A DNA stretch of 64,000 bases from CAZFER01 sp964517495 (GCA_964517495.1 CAZFER010000010.1:56081-120080); one strand, 5' to 3'; positions 17,195 through 25,981 are shown, numbered from the stretch's first letter. Notes: generated by a model from the sequence alone, not told the origin. Made by a program: numbers and translations.

Positions 17195-18976
17195 ATGAAC
17201 ATAAATCACAAAACTTACATCCATTTATCTTATTTACTATTATTCCTATACTCACCCCATGCTTACTCTCAAACCATGTTCAACGATGCCGCCACGTCTG
17301 CTGGGATACAAGGCGCAGTCAACAACCTTCAATTCGGTCTTGCCTGGGGGGATATCGACAACGATGGCGACGATGATCTATTCATTACCGCGAATCCATC
17401 AAACCAACTATTTCAAAACAATGGCGATGGCACCTTCACCGACATATCCGCTGACTCAGGCATCCAAGACGAAGAGATGATTGCTTCTGGTGCAGTATGG
17501 GGTGATTATGACGGTGACGCTGATTTGGATCTTTTTGTATGCAATATCGAATCCGCATTGGAAGAGGGCCATGAAATCGAAAACCGCTTATACAAAAACA
17601 ACGGCGACGGCACCTTCACGAATGTCGCCGATGAGGCTGGTGTCAGCGGACACGAAGAACATCATCACCATGATGATCATCCTCCAGAAGAAAATGAACA
17701 TGAGGATGAGGATGATAACGGCGGATCGGTAAGCGCTTCATGGGCGGATTACGACAACGACGGCGATCTCGATTTGCTTGTAGCCAATCGTCATCGTGGC
17801 CCACTGCTTTACGAAAACATGGGAGATGAAACCTTCCATCCTGCCAACGAAGAAGCGGGTTTGATCCTTGAATCCCACCATCATGAAGATGACGATGACA
17901 CTGATCAGGAAGAGGAACACGCCCAAATCGGTGTCGAACATGGCGCATGGGGAGACTACGACAATGATGGCGATCTTGATCTTTACTTAAGTGTTGCCGT
18001 CATCGAAGAACACGATCATGACCATAACGGAACAAGTTCCTTATTACAACAAGACGATCACCATGATGAATCTCCCAAAACCGAAAACCGCTTCTTCGAA
18101 AACAATGGCGATGGAACCTTTAAAGATCGTACCGATGAACTTGGATTGGGTGATCCCAATCATGCCGTAACTCACTGCGCCTTGTGGGGTGATTACAACA
18201 ACGATGCTTACCTCGATCTCTTCGTTCTTAACCTTGGTTCCTACAACAATGAAACCGCCGTGCCATCGCGCTTATATAAAAACAATGGAGACAAAACCTT
18301 CACCGAAGTTGCCGAATCCATTGGAATCACTGGTCAAATCTATCCCCTCGGCGCGAACTGGATCGATTTTGATAACGATGGCCACCTTGACCTCAGCATC
18401 ATCAATCATCCCAGTCACGAGGATTTTCCCCCAGGCGTGTTCTACCAAAAACCCCACCCGCTGTTCCGCTCCAACGGCGATGGAACATTCACCAACATCA
18501 ATGAGGATAAGGTCGACGCGTTGCTCGACACCGGAATTACTGACATCAACCATGTCATCGGCCTTGCCTGGTCGGACTACGATCTTGACGGCGACCTTGA
18601 TCTTTCCATCACCGAGAATCATGGCGATGGGCCTTTCCTTCTCTACCAAAATCAAACCGCAGCCGTCGAGAATCAATGGCTTCAAATTGAATTGCGCAGC
18701 GAAGGCATGAACCGCTATGGCATTGGAGCCCGCATTGTCATAGAAACAGCATCGGGTATGCAAACCCAACAGGTAGGCGCCGGTAACAACAGTTTCGCCT
18801 CGCAATCCACCCAAACCGCCTGTTTTGGAGTTGGTACCGAGACGCAAGCCAACGTAACCGTCTATTGGCCCGGCAACATTCGTGAAGAATTTGGAACGCT
18901 ATCAGCGGGAGAAAAACACATCCTCACTGCTGGCGAGGGAACCATCACTTCCATACCTTCCTGGCCATTGTATTAA
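17195..18976 (+). CDS. Secreted FG-GAP/VCBS-repeat protein with ASPIC/UnbV domain and His/Asp-rich inserts
   Basis: 593 residues with a signal peptide (about 1-26, ending YSQ). Seven or so FG-GAP/VCBS blades follow, each with a calcium-type loop such as WGDIDNDGDDDLF, WGDYDGDADLDLF and WADYDNDGDLDLL and a NNGDGTFT turn, a beta-propeller of the integrin-alpha/CRTAC1 kind. The last 100 residues are an ASPIC/UnbV domain (GIGARIVIETASGMQTQQ, ending GTLSAGEKHIL). Unusual for the family, three inter-blade loops are packed with His and acidic residues: EEHHHHDDHPPEENEHEDED, SHHHEDDDDTDQEEEH and EEHDHDHNG with DDHHDE. These could bind Zn, Ni or Cu. Strong AAGGAG before the ATG; a perfect terminator follows. 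Function beyond a propeller scaffold is inference. Confidence 0.85.
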   Translation: MNINHKTYIHLSYLLLFLYSPHAYSQTMFNDAATSAGIQGAVNNLQFGLAWGDIDNDGDDDLFITANPSNQLFQNNGDGTFTDISADSGIQDEEMIASGAVWGDYDGDADLDLFVCNIESALEEGHEIENRLYKNNGDGTFTNVADEAGVSGHEEHHHHDDHPPEENEHEDEDDNGGSVSASWADYDNDGDLDLLVANRHRGPLLYENMGDETFHPANEEAGLILESHHHEDDDDTDQEEEHAQIGVEHGAWGDYDNDGDLDLYLSVAVIEEHDHDHNGTSSLLQQDDHHDESPKTENRFFENNGDGTFKDRTDELGLGDPNHAVTHCALWGDYNNDAYLDLFVLNLGSYNNETAVPSRLYKNNGDKTFTEVAESIGITGQIYPLGANWIDFDNDGHLDLSIINHPSHEDFPPGVFYQKPHPLFRSNGDGTFTNINEDKVDALLDTGITDINHVIGLAWSDYDLDGDLDLSITENHGDGPFLLYQNQTAAVENQWLQIELRSEGMNRYGIGARIVIETASGMQTQQVGAGNNSFASQSTQTACFGVGTETQANVTVYWPGNIREEFGTLSAGEKHILTAGEGTITSIPSWPLY

Positions 18977-18988
18977 CAAAACCAACAT

Positions 18989-19016
18989 GGGGGGGAGAAA
19001 TTTCTCCCCCCTTTTT
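18989..19016 (+). terminator. Rho-independent terminator
   Basis: A perfect 11-bp inverted repeat GGGGGGAGAAA/TTTCTCCCCCC (18990-19011) followed by TTTTT, 14 bp after the FG-GAP gene stop and before the pseudopilin gene. Confidence 0.85.
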
Positions 19017-19032
19017 ATCCAAGAGGTTTACC

Positions 19033-19656
19033 ATGAAATCCAATACCGCGTTTACGCTAATCGAATTGCTTATCGTCGTCGCTATCATAGGGATACTGGC
19101 GGCCATCGCCGTACCCAATTTCCTCAACGCTCAAATCCGAGCGAAAATTTCACGGGCCGCATCCGATCACCAATCACTCTCCACGTCCATCGAAATGTAC
19201 CGCCTCGATCAAGGCCAACCACCTCACTCCCCCATACTTGGTGGATCACATTTCTACAATTTCGCCTCACGCTTTATTCCCCTGACTACTCCCACATCCT
19301 ACCTCGGTTCAATTCCCGAGGATCCCTTCCCACATCGCAGCAGCCGTGAGTTGGATCAAAGCATGGATCTCAAAAATACCGTACCAGGCGCCTATGCTTA
19401 TGGATATTTTCGCGCCGATACCACCGGCCCGGGCGGACAATATGATTTCGGAACTCACAAATGGATGGTAAGTTCCAGCGGACCAGACGGCATGCTGGAT
19501 TATTTCGCCTATTACCCACAAACCGTAACCGAAGGCGATGAATTATGCGCGGTCTGCAATATCCAAACCCCCAGCATCCGCCTTGTCGCCACGGTCTACG
19601 AGGCCTCCAACGGTCTACGCAGTTCAGGAGAAATCATCCGTTGGCACGGCCATTGA
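19033..19656 (+). CDS. Type II secretion/type IV pilin-like pseudopilin
   Basis: 207-residue protein with a class III signal: MKSNTA then FTLIELLIVVAIIGILAA, with Glu at position +5 after the expected prepilin peptidase site. The residue before the cut is Ala rather than the usual Gly. After the helix comes FLNAQIRAKISRAASDHQSL, shared by three other genes in the window, and a variable globular domain with four tyrosine/glycine-rich segments ending EASNGLRSSGEIIRW. AGAGG precedes the ATG. No secretion-system genes (gspE, gspF, pilD) lie nearby. It probably forms a minor pilin or pseudopilus subunit; the partner machinery must be elsewhere. Confidence 0.88.
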   Translation: MKSNTAFTLIELLIVVAIIGILAAIAVPNFLNAQIRAKISRAASDHQSLSTSIEMYRLDQGQPPHSPILGGSHFYNFASRFIPLTTPTSYLGSIPEDPFPHRSSRELDQSMDLKNTVPGAYAYGYFRADTTGPGGQYDFGTHKWMVSSSGPDGMLDYFAYYPQTVTEGDELCAVCNIQTPSIRLVATVYEASNGLRSSGEIIRWHGH

Positions 19657-20568
19657 AAATAGTACCTTCTTTTTTCTCCCGCGTGCCTGCGCATGAGTGA
19701 AAATGCCGGGTGGTAAAGACAAAGTCAGCCTTTGATTCTCCTGCGTGTCCTTTTGTATTAAATCATCATCTTGCTATCCTTTTTTTTACTTTTTGCTTTT
19801 TGTTTCGGGGCGCCCCGGCATTGGTTATGGCCTGTTGGCCATGTTTTTTGAGATCGGTTGACCTATCCGCCTTACGGCGGGAAGCGTGCGTACGAGGAAT
19901 GCGCTGGGTTACCGAATCCCATTGCCATAGCTGACCAAAACCCAAGCGGATGATTTTCGGCCGCCAAACCGAATTTTCCGGATTTCCGCTCCCAAACGGA
20001 AAGTCCAACATCCAGGTTAATGAACGCTCCAAGCCAAAGCGCTTACGTTTTTTGGATCGAGTGCCCGGTTTGCACCCGTTTCTACCATCCTGGAACGCTC
20101 GATCGAATGCCGCGCGGTTCATCCATTCGTTCGATATGAAGCGCTTTGGTGTACAACATGCTTCCACGAGATGGGTTTGCCCGGTCTCGCAGAGAAAAAA
20201 ACTTCTCTACTAATAGAGATATATCAGAAAAAATGGGGGATTAAATGTGATTTTTATTTGGGGAATGGGAGTGTTAGTTTATATTTATCAGGGGGATATG
20301 AAGGGGTTAGATTTTTTTTTTCTGAATCATGATACCCAGGATGTTAAGGATTCTCAGGATATGGAATGCCGGGGGGGAGATCCTTGGCCGTATGTGGGGG
20401 TGAGGATAATGTCATTAAGTTTTAGGGGAGGTTTGAAACCTGCCCCTAATTGATTGGTGGGTTGTCGTGTTGATTTGTTAGAGGAAAACGGTATACGGGG
20501 GTGACTCAAGGGCTGACACCTTCTTTGTTTTGCCCTTGGCAGCCTGACGATCGTTCTGATTTGGATTT
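19657..20568. other. Gene-poor stretch of foreign-looking composition
   Basis: About 900 bases with no gene I can support. The left two thirds (to about 20170) are more GC-rich and differ in style from the flanks; a 133-codon minus-strand frame (19766-20167) reads MEACCTPKRFISNEWMNRAA and is rich in Arg, Lys and Trp with no signal, domain or clean start, so I do not call it. The right part has G-runs and a GGAT-type pattern (CCCAGGATGTTAAGGATTCTC). It may be a decayed dispersed repeat. Confidence 0.4.
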
Positions 20569-20937
20569 TCAATAAAGATCCCATCCAGTAATGAAGGAGA
20601 CAGGATGAAGAACAATGGGAGTCGTAATGGATGCATTTTCAATAATGGGATTATAAACCAGCTCAAACGGACCTTCACCATAAGGATGGGAGACGCTTCC
20701 CCCTACTTTCATACCCTCAACCATGTATTTCCCATGCAAGGCAAAAATAAGTTCTTGTTTTGGATCCGTATCAGGTATTAAATTGAAATTGAGGTAGCCA
20801 CCATCGGCTAATAAAATTGGTATCTGTTCATGTGAGAGGCAAATGTTTTGAAATACAATCAACATAAATAAACTTAGGATCATAACTGAATTCGTAACAC
20901 GGTTAATGAGATAAAATAAGCATATCATGAAATTCAT
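20569..20937 (-). CDS. Unknown small protein with N-terminal membrane segment
   Basis: 122 residues. An N-terminal hydrophobic stretch (SVMILSLFMLIVFQNICLS, about 17-35) would anchor or export it; the rest (LLADGGYLNFNLIPDTD, LIFALHGKYMVEGMKVGG) looks like a small beta-rich domain. GAGGAAATAGG lies before ATG 20937. No family recognised. It sits alone between repeats and a gene remnant. Confidence 0.5.
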   Translation of the reverse strand: MNFMICLFYLINRVTNSVMILSLFMLIVFQNICLSHEQIPILLADGGYLNFNLIPDTDPKQELIFALHGKYMVEGMKVGGSVSHPYGEGPFELVYNPIIENASITTPIVLHPVSFITGWDLY

Positions 20938-21101
20938 CCTATTTCCTCATATCGTTTTGTGCGGTTGCGCGGGTGCCAAGGGTAAAAGGTTTTTTTACTC
21001 TTGAAAACCACCTTTATTGTATCATAATCCACATTTCTCAGTAAACCATGTTCATGGTAATGAGCGAAAAATTGAATTTTAACTAAAATTCATCATTTTG
21101 T

Positions 21102-21395
21102 CTACCAGGGGTAGAATAAACGAGTTTCTACTTTTGACACCTGTGTACGGTAAAAATGATGAGTTACGCCGTAAATGGCACGGCTTTTAACCCACCTTAC
21201 TTGGCTTTTTAATAGGATTGTGTTGGTGGATTTTTTATCAGGTGAAGGGAATGTAAAAGTACGCAATATATATTCAGCACATTCTAAATGCCACCAAATA
21301 TCGATTGACTCCAAGTTCCAATAAAAGAAATGAACCAAAAGATATAAAAAAGCGATGATAAAAATATCAAATGGTTGTAAGTTTAACTTGTACAT
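21102..21395 (-). pseudogene. Truncated GT-C-type membrane protein cut by an intergenic repeat
   Basis: The first 55 or so codons encode a membrane protein start: helix FIIAFLYLLVHFFYW, then ESIDIWWHLECAEYILRTF and FPSPDK, matching the D-x-WWHL-x-x-GEYI pattern of large GT-C-like membrane proteins of 400 residues or more. After PSPDKKSTN the frame runs into repeat DNA (21140-21215) and stops after 97 codons. The rest of the gene is absent, so this is a 5' remnant. Confidence 0.55.
21140..21215. repeat. Dispersed repeat of the GTARGRTGGGTTA type
   Basis: On the minus strand this segment reads AAGTAAGGTGGGTTAAAAGC, then GGCGTAACTCATCA. The block at 24361-24410, also read on the minus strand, has GTAGGATGGGTTACGC and GACCCATCATCA. 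Both share the arrangement GTARGRTGGGTTA ... CYCATCA and look like copies of one short non-coding repeat. Confidence 0.45.
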
Positions 21396-21450
21396 GTATT
21401 ATTAAATATTATCTTATCCTCGTGAATTCATATATGAAATAAAAGGATTT

Positions 21451-22218
21451 TTATTGATGCATCTTCCATATTTTGCAACATGTAACATCATCTAACCATA
21501 AGTTAGCGGGATGAAAATAAAAAAGAGGTACAATCCTATTTGAAGGATTTAAACCAGAATCAAATTGTTTGATCATATTCAATTGTCTTAATTCAATGTC
21601 CTTTGTTGGATTTGAATTTCTCATTTGTTCTATTTTTTGTTTTGCCAATTTATGCCTATTTTGTAGGAAATACACTTTGTCAACTGCTGCTGTCATTAAG
21701 TCCCAGAGATCATTTTTATTCCATTTTACCCCTACATCGACAGTTGCTGTTTCTTGCCAATAAGATCGATCACAACCTCGAATGAGATGAATCGTAGAAG
21801 TCGCATCCCCTATTTCAGCCATTGCTGCTTGTATATTGAGGATCGCAATTAGACTATTATAATTGATGGAAGGTGCAATCACAGAGGGTTGTATATAGAT
21901 ATCTTCAAGGAAACTATATGCAATTTGAATTCTATCATCCTTCCATTCATCGATTGCGAGAACACACATCAAACGGATTCTTTTTTCAAATATCCTACCT
22001 TTTAAACCCATAAAAATATCATCTTTAAGAATGAAAAATAATTTATCTGTATTAATAGAATCAATAAACTCATTAAAATATGTTCGATTGTAATAGTTAT
22101 TAAAGGAAAGAAAATCATCATATTGTTTTTTTGTTGTATTACTTTGCGAATAAACTGTTAGTGAAGTACAGATTAAAAAAAATAGTCCGAATGATAAATT
22201 TAGAAATAATCGTTTCAT
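21451..22218 (-). CDS. Unknown secreted protein
   Basis: 255 residues from ATG 22218, chosen because GTGGAGGA lies just upstream. MKRLFLNLSFGLFFLICTSL with a following YSQ forms a signal peptide. The mature part is mostly helical (KRIRLMCVLAIDEWKDDRIQ, HKLAKQKIEQMRNSNP) and may be an armadillo-like or TPR-like fold. No family recognised. It begins a run of small unknown genes on the minus strand with AT-rich codon use unlike the core genes. Confidence 0.6.
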   Translation of the reverse strand: MKRLFLNLSFGLFFLICTSLTVYSQSNTTKKQYDDFLSFNNYYNRTYFNEFIDSINTDKLFFILKDDIFMGLKGRIFEKRIRLMCVLAIDEWKDDRIQIAYSFLEDIYIQPSVIAPSINYNSLIAILNIQAAMAEIGDATSTIHLIRGCDRSYWQETATVDVGVKWNKNDLWDLMTAAVDKVYFLQNRHKLAKQKIEQMRNSNPTKDIELRQLNMIKQFDSGLNPSNRIVPLFYFHPANLWLDDVTCCKIWKMHQ

Positions 22219-22302
22219 AATGTCCTCCACATTATTTTAATATGTCTTGAAGATCAAATCGGTGCAGGGAAATCTTTTTTATTTTAAATATTAACCATTA
22301 TT

Positions 22303-22581
22303 TTAATAATTAAAAAATGGTTTCATGCCGAATCTTTTTATGTACAATTCAGATCTTCCTTCCAAGTTTGGCATAACGGTCTTTTTAAAATACCATGATT
22401 TTTGACATAACGAGTCCACAGATGAAGATTTACTATTTAGTTTTTTCTCGAAATCGATACGCCAAGCTTTTGCAAGTGGATGTCCCGAAAAATACAATCT
22501 GTCGAAGGAGGTTTCAACTAAATCTTTTATTACCGCATTCTTTATTCTCTGTATATCAATTTCTGTATAATTATCATTCAA
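22303..22581 (-). pseudogene. 3' part of a frameshifted gene
   Basis: 92 codons that begin only at a TTG overlapping the stop of the frame at 22578-22829 (TTGA). One inserted base in the A8 run at 22597-22604 would join the two into one gene of about 177 residues (the junction would read NKKKGDFWGLNDNY). The segment (IDIQRIKNAVIKDLVETSFD, then SWYFKKTVMPNLEGRSE) is helical with no recognised family. Confidence 0.45.
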
Positions 22582-22829
22582 ACCCCAAAAATCCCCTTTT
22601 TTTTATTTGTTAAATCGACATATGTGATACGAGATTCCCAATACTGAGAGTTTGCCATTTCTGCTAATAATTCAAATGATTCATTTGTTTTGATTTCAGT
22701 CAATGAATTAATCAAGTGGAGTAAGCCAATTACATCTATCCAGCCTGATAATTCATGGTCACCATCCAATATAAAATAAATGAAATATTGAAATTGACCA
22801 GACACATCACTCAATTTCTGTGATGCCAT
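22578..22829 (-). pseudogene. 5' part of a frameshifted gene
   Basis: 83 codons (MASQKLSDVSGQFQYFIYFI and on to YVDLTNKKKGIFGV) ending just after the homopolymers A8-G4-T5-G4. The ATG has AGGA four bases upstream and overlaps the end of the preceding secreted protein gene by 23 nt, suggesting coupled translation. Helical, HEAT-like in feel (IDVIGLLHLINSLTEIKTNE). Either an assembly error, true decay, or transcriptional slippage on the A8 run splits it from 22303-22581. Confidence 0.45.
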
Positions 22830-23307
22830 TTTTCCTAATATTAGAATTGTAACATACCGAACCTGGAACCATCTCAGTTATTCCTTGTCCATCCCCATAG
22901 TAATAACATAAAAAGACTCCATGATCATAACCTAAAGTTGCTCTATATAATTCGGCTTCATCAAAAGCGTCATAGATTTCATTACCTTGAATTACTGTCA
23001 AATATTCTAATGTATAATCGGCTTCCTTTTTTGAGTTTGTAAATTCAACACAACATGTTACATAAGATGCACTGCCAGGTCCTATAGTAATGTCTTCACC
23101 GTCAGATATCGCTAAATCCGCATAATAAAAAGCATCTTGATTACTAGTATAATATGTGATAAACGCAAAAGAGTGGTTAATAGGATTACTACAGCTAATT
23201 GCTTCAGAATAACCTACCCAAATTGGAAAACCTAATACACAAAAGCATAACATGTATTGTGGAAACGTAGGTTTGTTAATTAAATGGTTAAATAATTGCC
23301 TTGGCAT
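22807..23307 (-). CDS. Unknown secreted Cys-containing protein
   Basis: 166 residues with a signal peptide (YMLCFCVLGFPIWVGYSEA) and GGAGG nine bases before ATG 23307. The mature part contains ISCSNPINHSFAFITYY, SYVTCCVEFTNSKKEA and LCYYYGDGQGITEM, with several Cys and Tyr that could form disulfides in the periplasm. No family recognised. Its end overlaps the next frame by 23 nt; it could itself be the 5' part of one longer broken gene. Confidence 0.55.
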   Translation of the reverse strand: MPRQLFNHLINKPTFPQYMLCFCVLGFPIWVGYSEAISCSNPINHSFAFITYYTSNQDAFYYADLAISDGEDITIGPGSASYVTCCVEFTNSKKEADYTLEYLTVIQGNEIYDAFDEAELYRATLGYDHGVFLCYYYGDGQGITEMVPGSVCYNSNIRKNGITEIE

Positions 23308-23531
23308 TTTTAAATACCTCCATTTAGTTATGTCAGTTTGTATGTTATTTCCTTTTAATAAGCGGCTATTTTATTTCAATGAACTGATTGAGATTTTTTT
23401 CTTTCTTTCAAATGGTATTTTTAGTCGGAATGAATACTGTACCGCCATTTGTATAAAATTTCTAATTACAATTTTATGAATATCATCAAATTCAACGCTT
23501 GTCAACCAAATATAATAAATTTCATGCGGTA

Positions 23532-24239
23532 TCAACCGAGCTCCTTGATAGTATTTTCATCTTTGCTAAAAAAATACCCTCCCTGAGCTCTTTTTTCTAT
23601 TTTGAAGCCTCTAGATTTCAGTTCCTGAATATCGTTGCTAATTTGTTGAGGTGTCACATCATAATGAATAGACAATCCTTTACATGTCCAGAATCCCGGT
23701 TTTTCTTCTATCTTTTTCTCAATATTTTTTAATTGATTATTCCGTATTTCATGCCTGGATAGATCACCCGATGTTTTCCATTTTTTATTGTATTTAGAAT
23801 AGGATTTTAATACTTTTGAGGCATAGCGTGGGCCGGAGTGTTGGGTGCATTGATCAAGTTCTGAAAAGATTTTGGGCACTTTTTCATCATCCAACACCAA
23901 TACATGGAAGGGTCCATATTTAGATGAACAGGCTTTTTTGTATATTTCATTATCCGCACGATTAATCAGCAAAAGGATGGGGAGGTGATAATAATCATTT
24001 TTAATCGCTTTGATTAACGCAAGATAATCCATATCGGGGATATCATAACTCAAGACACAGATATGAAAGCGGTGTTTAGTCAAACATTTCAGGGCAGTTT
24101 TTCCGCTGGAAGCGTATTGTAAATGGAACCCATTTTGCTTTTCCAACATTAGTGCATTTACGAGATATTTCCCTTTATCAACAAGAAGCACATGGTATCC
24201 ATTTGAGTTTTTGGCAATAGAATCCATATCATGAGACAT
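23532..24239 (-). CDS. Pseudo-receiver response regulator with winged-helix (HTH_11-like) output
   Basis: 235 residues. The N-terminal 115 residues follow the CheY pattern: YHVLLVDKGKYLVNALML, then FHICVLSYDIPDMDYLALIK and HLPILLLINRAD. The Asp normally phosphorylated at the end of strand 3 is Ser here (VLSYDIP where active proteins have VLLDxxMP), so it is probably not phosphorylated in the usual way. The C-terminal 60 residues are a winged helix (GLSIHYDVTPQQISNDIQEL, then FKIEKRAQGGYFF) of the HTH_11 kind seen in BirA-like and WYL regulators. AGGAGGGG precedes the ATG. No histidine kinase is adjacent. Target genes unknown. Confidence 0.72.
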   Translation of the reverse strand: MSHDMDSIAKNSNGYHVLLVDKGKYLVNALMLEKQNGFHLQYASSGKTALKCLTKHRFHICVLSYDIPDMDYLALIKAIKNDYYHLPILLLINRADNEIYKKACSSKYGPFHVLVLDDEKVPKIFSELDQCTQHSGPRYASKVLKSYSKYNKKWKTSGDLSRHEIRNNQLKNIEKKIEEKPGFWTCKGLSIHYDVTPQQISNDIQELKSRGFKIEKRAQGGYFFSKDENTIKELG

Positions 24240-24360
24240 GATCCATGTCCCCTCCTAAGGAGATAAGTTATTGGATTCCAACCATTTAACATCATTACAG
24301 GGCATATATAACGTATATTCACTCATAATAGTATTTCAATTATGATATATTGTCAACTTT

Positions 24361-24470
24361 TTATGACGATTGTGATGATGGGTCGAAAAGCGTAACCCAT
24401 CCTACGAATTTCGCTCGGGGCGTCGATTGCGCGGCGGGAGCCTCGCCCTTCCTATTTAACGATCCAATCC
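24361..24470. repeat. Composite dispersed repeat
   Basis: Left half (24361-24410) is a copy of the GTARGRTGGGTTA-type repeat also seen at 21140-21215. The right half has GGAGCCTCGCCC (24437-24448) followed by CCTATTTAACGATCCAATC (24451-24469); at 62561-62590 the same flank occurs with the 12-mer in the opposite orientation. It sits downstream of the carboxypeptidase gene and could act as its terminator. Confidence 0.55.
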
Positions 24471-24478
24471 CCCTATAG

Positions 24479-25981
24479 TTACAATCCGTATAACTCTCTA
24501 TATTTACTATCCAGATAGGATAAATAGGGCTTGGATTGCGGTTCACTTCCCGTCACGGTTTTAAGGAGCTCCGGGGCTGTATACCGCCGTCCCTGCTGAT
24601 GGATATGTTTGCGCAGCCAGCTGAGCAATGCGCCAGAATCGCCGTTTTCAATTTGTGTCCACAAATCGGGAATATCGTGCAGTATCCTATCAAAGAGCTG
24701 GGCCGCGTAAAGATTCCCCAATGCATAGGTGGGGAAGTAACCCATCAGTCCGTGTGACCAATGGATATCCTGCAAGCAGCCCATCGCATCGTCCGGCACA
24801 TCAAGGCCCAGGTAGGATTTCACTTTTTCGTTCCAGATTTGAGGAATATCGGATACAGTAATATCACCCTCGATCAGACCCACTTCGAGTTCAAAGCGTA
24901 ATATGACATGCAGGTTATAGGTGCATTCATCCGCTTCCACGCGGATAAATGAGGGTTGAACCCGGTTTATGGCGGCATACACCTGTTCCGGCGTAATGGC
25001 AGCCAACTGATTTGGAAATTGGTGTTTTAATTTGGGGGTGTAATGCTTCCAAAACGCCAGGCTGCGTCCCACCATATTTTCCCACATGCGCGATTGGGAT
25101 TCATGCACACCCAAAGAGATGGCTTCCGCCAGGGTGGTTTTTCGATCCTCGTCACGAAATCCCTGTTCGTAAAGTGCATGCCCCCCTTCGTGGATCGAGC
25201 CGGTCAAAGCGGAAAACAGTTCTTTCTTATTCAACCGGGTGGTAATCCGCACATCATACAGATCAAAATTGGTGGTGAAGGGATGCACGGATTTATCCTG
25301 CCGGCCCGCATCGAAGTCATAACCGATATCCCGCAGCACCTGCATGGTAAAATCCCATTGTTTCTGTTCATCCCATTCCTGCTCAGTCCAACGTAAGTCA
25401 GGTTGTTTAGGAGAATTGACAATCCGATCAACCAGCTGGCTTTGCGTTTGGGCCAATTCAGCAAAGATGGTTTTGAGCTTTTCTGCTGTCATACCACGTT
25501 CAAAACCTTCCAACAACGCATTGTAAGGAGAACCTTCATAGCCGAGATAATCAGCCTTGCGGCGCAATAATTCCAGCAGTTTTTCCATATTGGGCTTAAA
25601 TTGTGAGAACTCCTTCTCTTCCCTGGCTTTTACCCATGCCTGATATGCGGCGCTTCGTTCTTTCGAAAATTCATGCACAAACGCTTCCGGCAATTTGGTC
25701 GCCCGTTCATAGTCATAGAGGGTTTCAGAAACCAATTTGGCTTCATCCCCTGATAGCTGATCAGATTCATCCTGCAGCGTTTTCAAAAGATCTCCCACCT
25801 CTGGTGAGGTAAACATACGATGAGACAAAGCCGACAGCGTGGCCACCTGTTCCCCGCGCCCCTTGGCCGCTTTGGAAGGCATATAGGTTTCCTGATCCCA
25901 ATTCAAAAGAGAAACCGCCGATCCAATATCCGTTATTTCAGCCAATTTTTGCTTTAATTGATTTAACTTCTCTGTGCTCAT
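24479..25981 (-). CDS. Carboxypeptidase M32 (Taq family)
   Basis: 500-residue cytoplasmic metallo-carboxypeptidase removing C-terminal residues from peptides. The zinc site HEGGH is at about 263-267 within SIHEGGHALYEQGFRDED; downstream LGVHESQSRMWENMVGRS supplies the third ligand and the family-specific helix, and the protein closes with SKPYLSYLDSKYRELYGL. Length matches Thermus aquaticus carboxypeptidase-type enzymes. The N-terminus (LNQLKQKLAEITDIGSAVSL, LLNWDQETYMP) is typical. Stands alone on the minus strand. Confidence 0.95.
   Translation of the reverse strand: MSTEKLNQLKQKLAEITDIGSAVSLLNWDQETYMPSKAAKGRGEQVATLSALSHRMFTSPEVGDLLKTLQDESDQLSGDEAKLVSETLYDYERATKLPEAFVHEFSKERSAAYQAWVKAREEKEFSQFKPNMEKLLELLRRKADYLGYEGSPYNALLEGFERGMTAEKLKTIFAELAQTQSQLVDRIVNSPKQPDLRWTEQEWDEQKQWDFTMQVLRDIGYDFDAGRQDKSVHPFTTNFDLYDVRITTRLNKKELFSALTGSIHEGGHALYEQGFRDEDRKTTLAEAISLGVHESQSRMWENMVGRSLAFWKHYTPKLKHQFPNQLAAITPEQVYAAINRVQPSFIRVEADECTYNLHVILRFELEVGLIEGDITVSDIPQIWNEKVKSYLGLDVPDDAMGCLQDIHWSHGLMGYFPTYALGNLYAAQLFDRILHDIPDLWTQIENGDSGALLSWLRKHIHQQGRRYTAPELLKTVTGSEPQSKPYLSYLDSKYRELYGL

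Noticed and set aside
18189..18847. Long frames overlapping the FG-GAP gene on both strands
   Set aside because: They arise from the repetitive Asp/Gly codon pattern of the propeller; only the annotated frame has signal peptide, repeats and ASPIC domain.
19766..20167. 133-codon minus-strand frame
   Set aside because: Residue mix (Arg/Lys/Trp-rich), no domain, no clear ribosome binding site, and the opposite strand is also open; looks like chance reading of repeat-like DNA.
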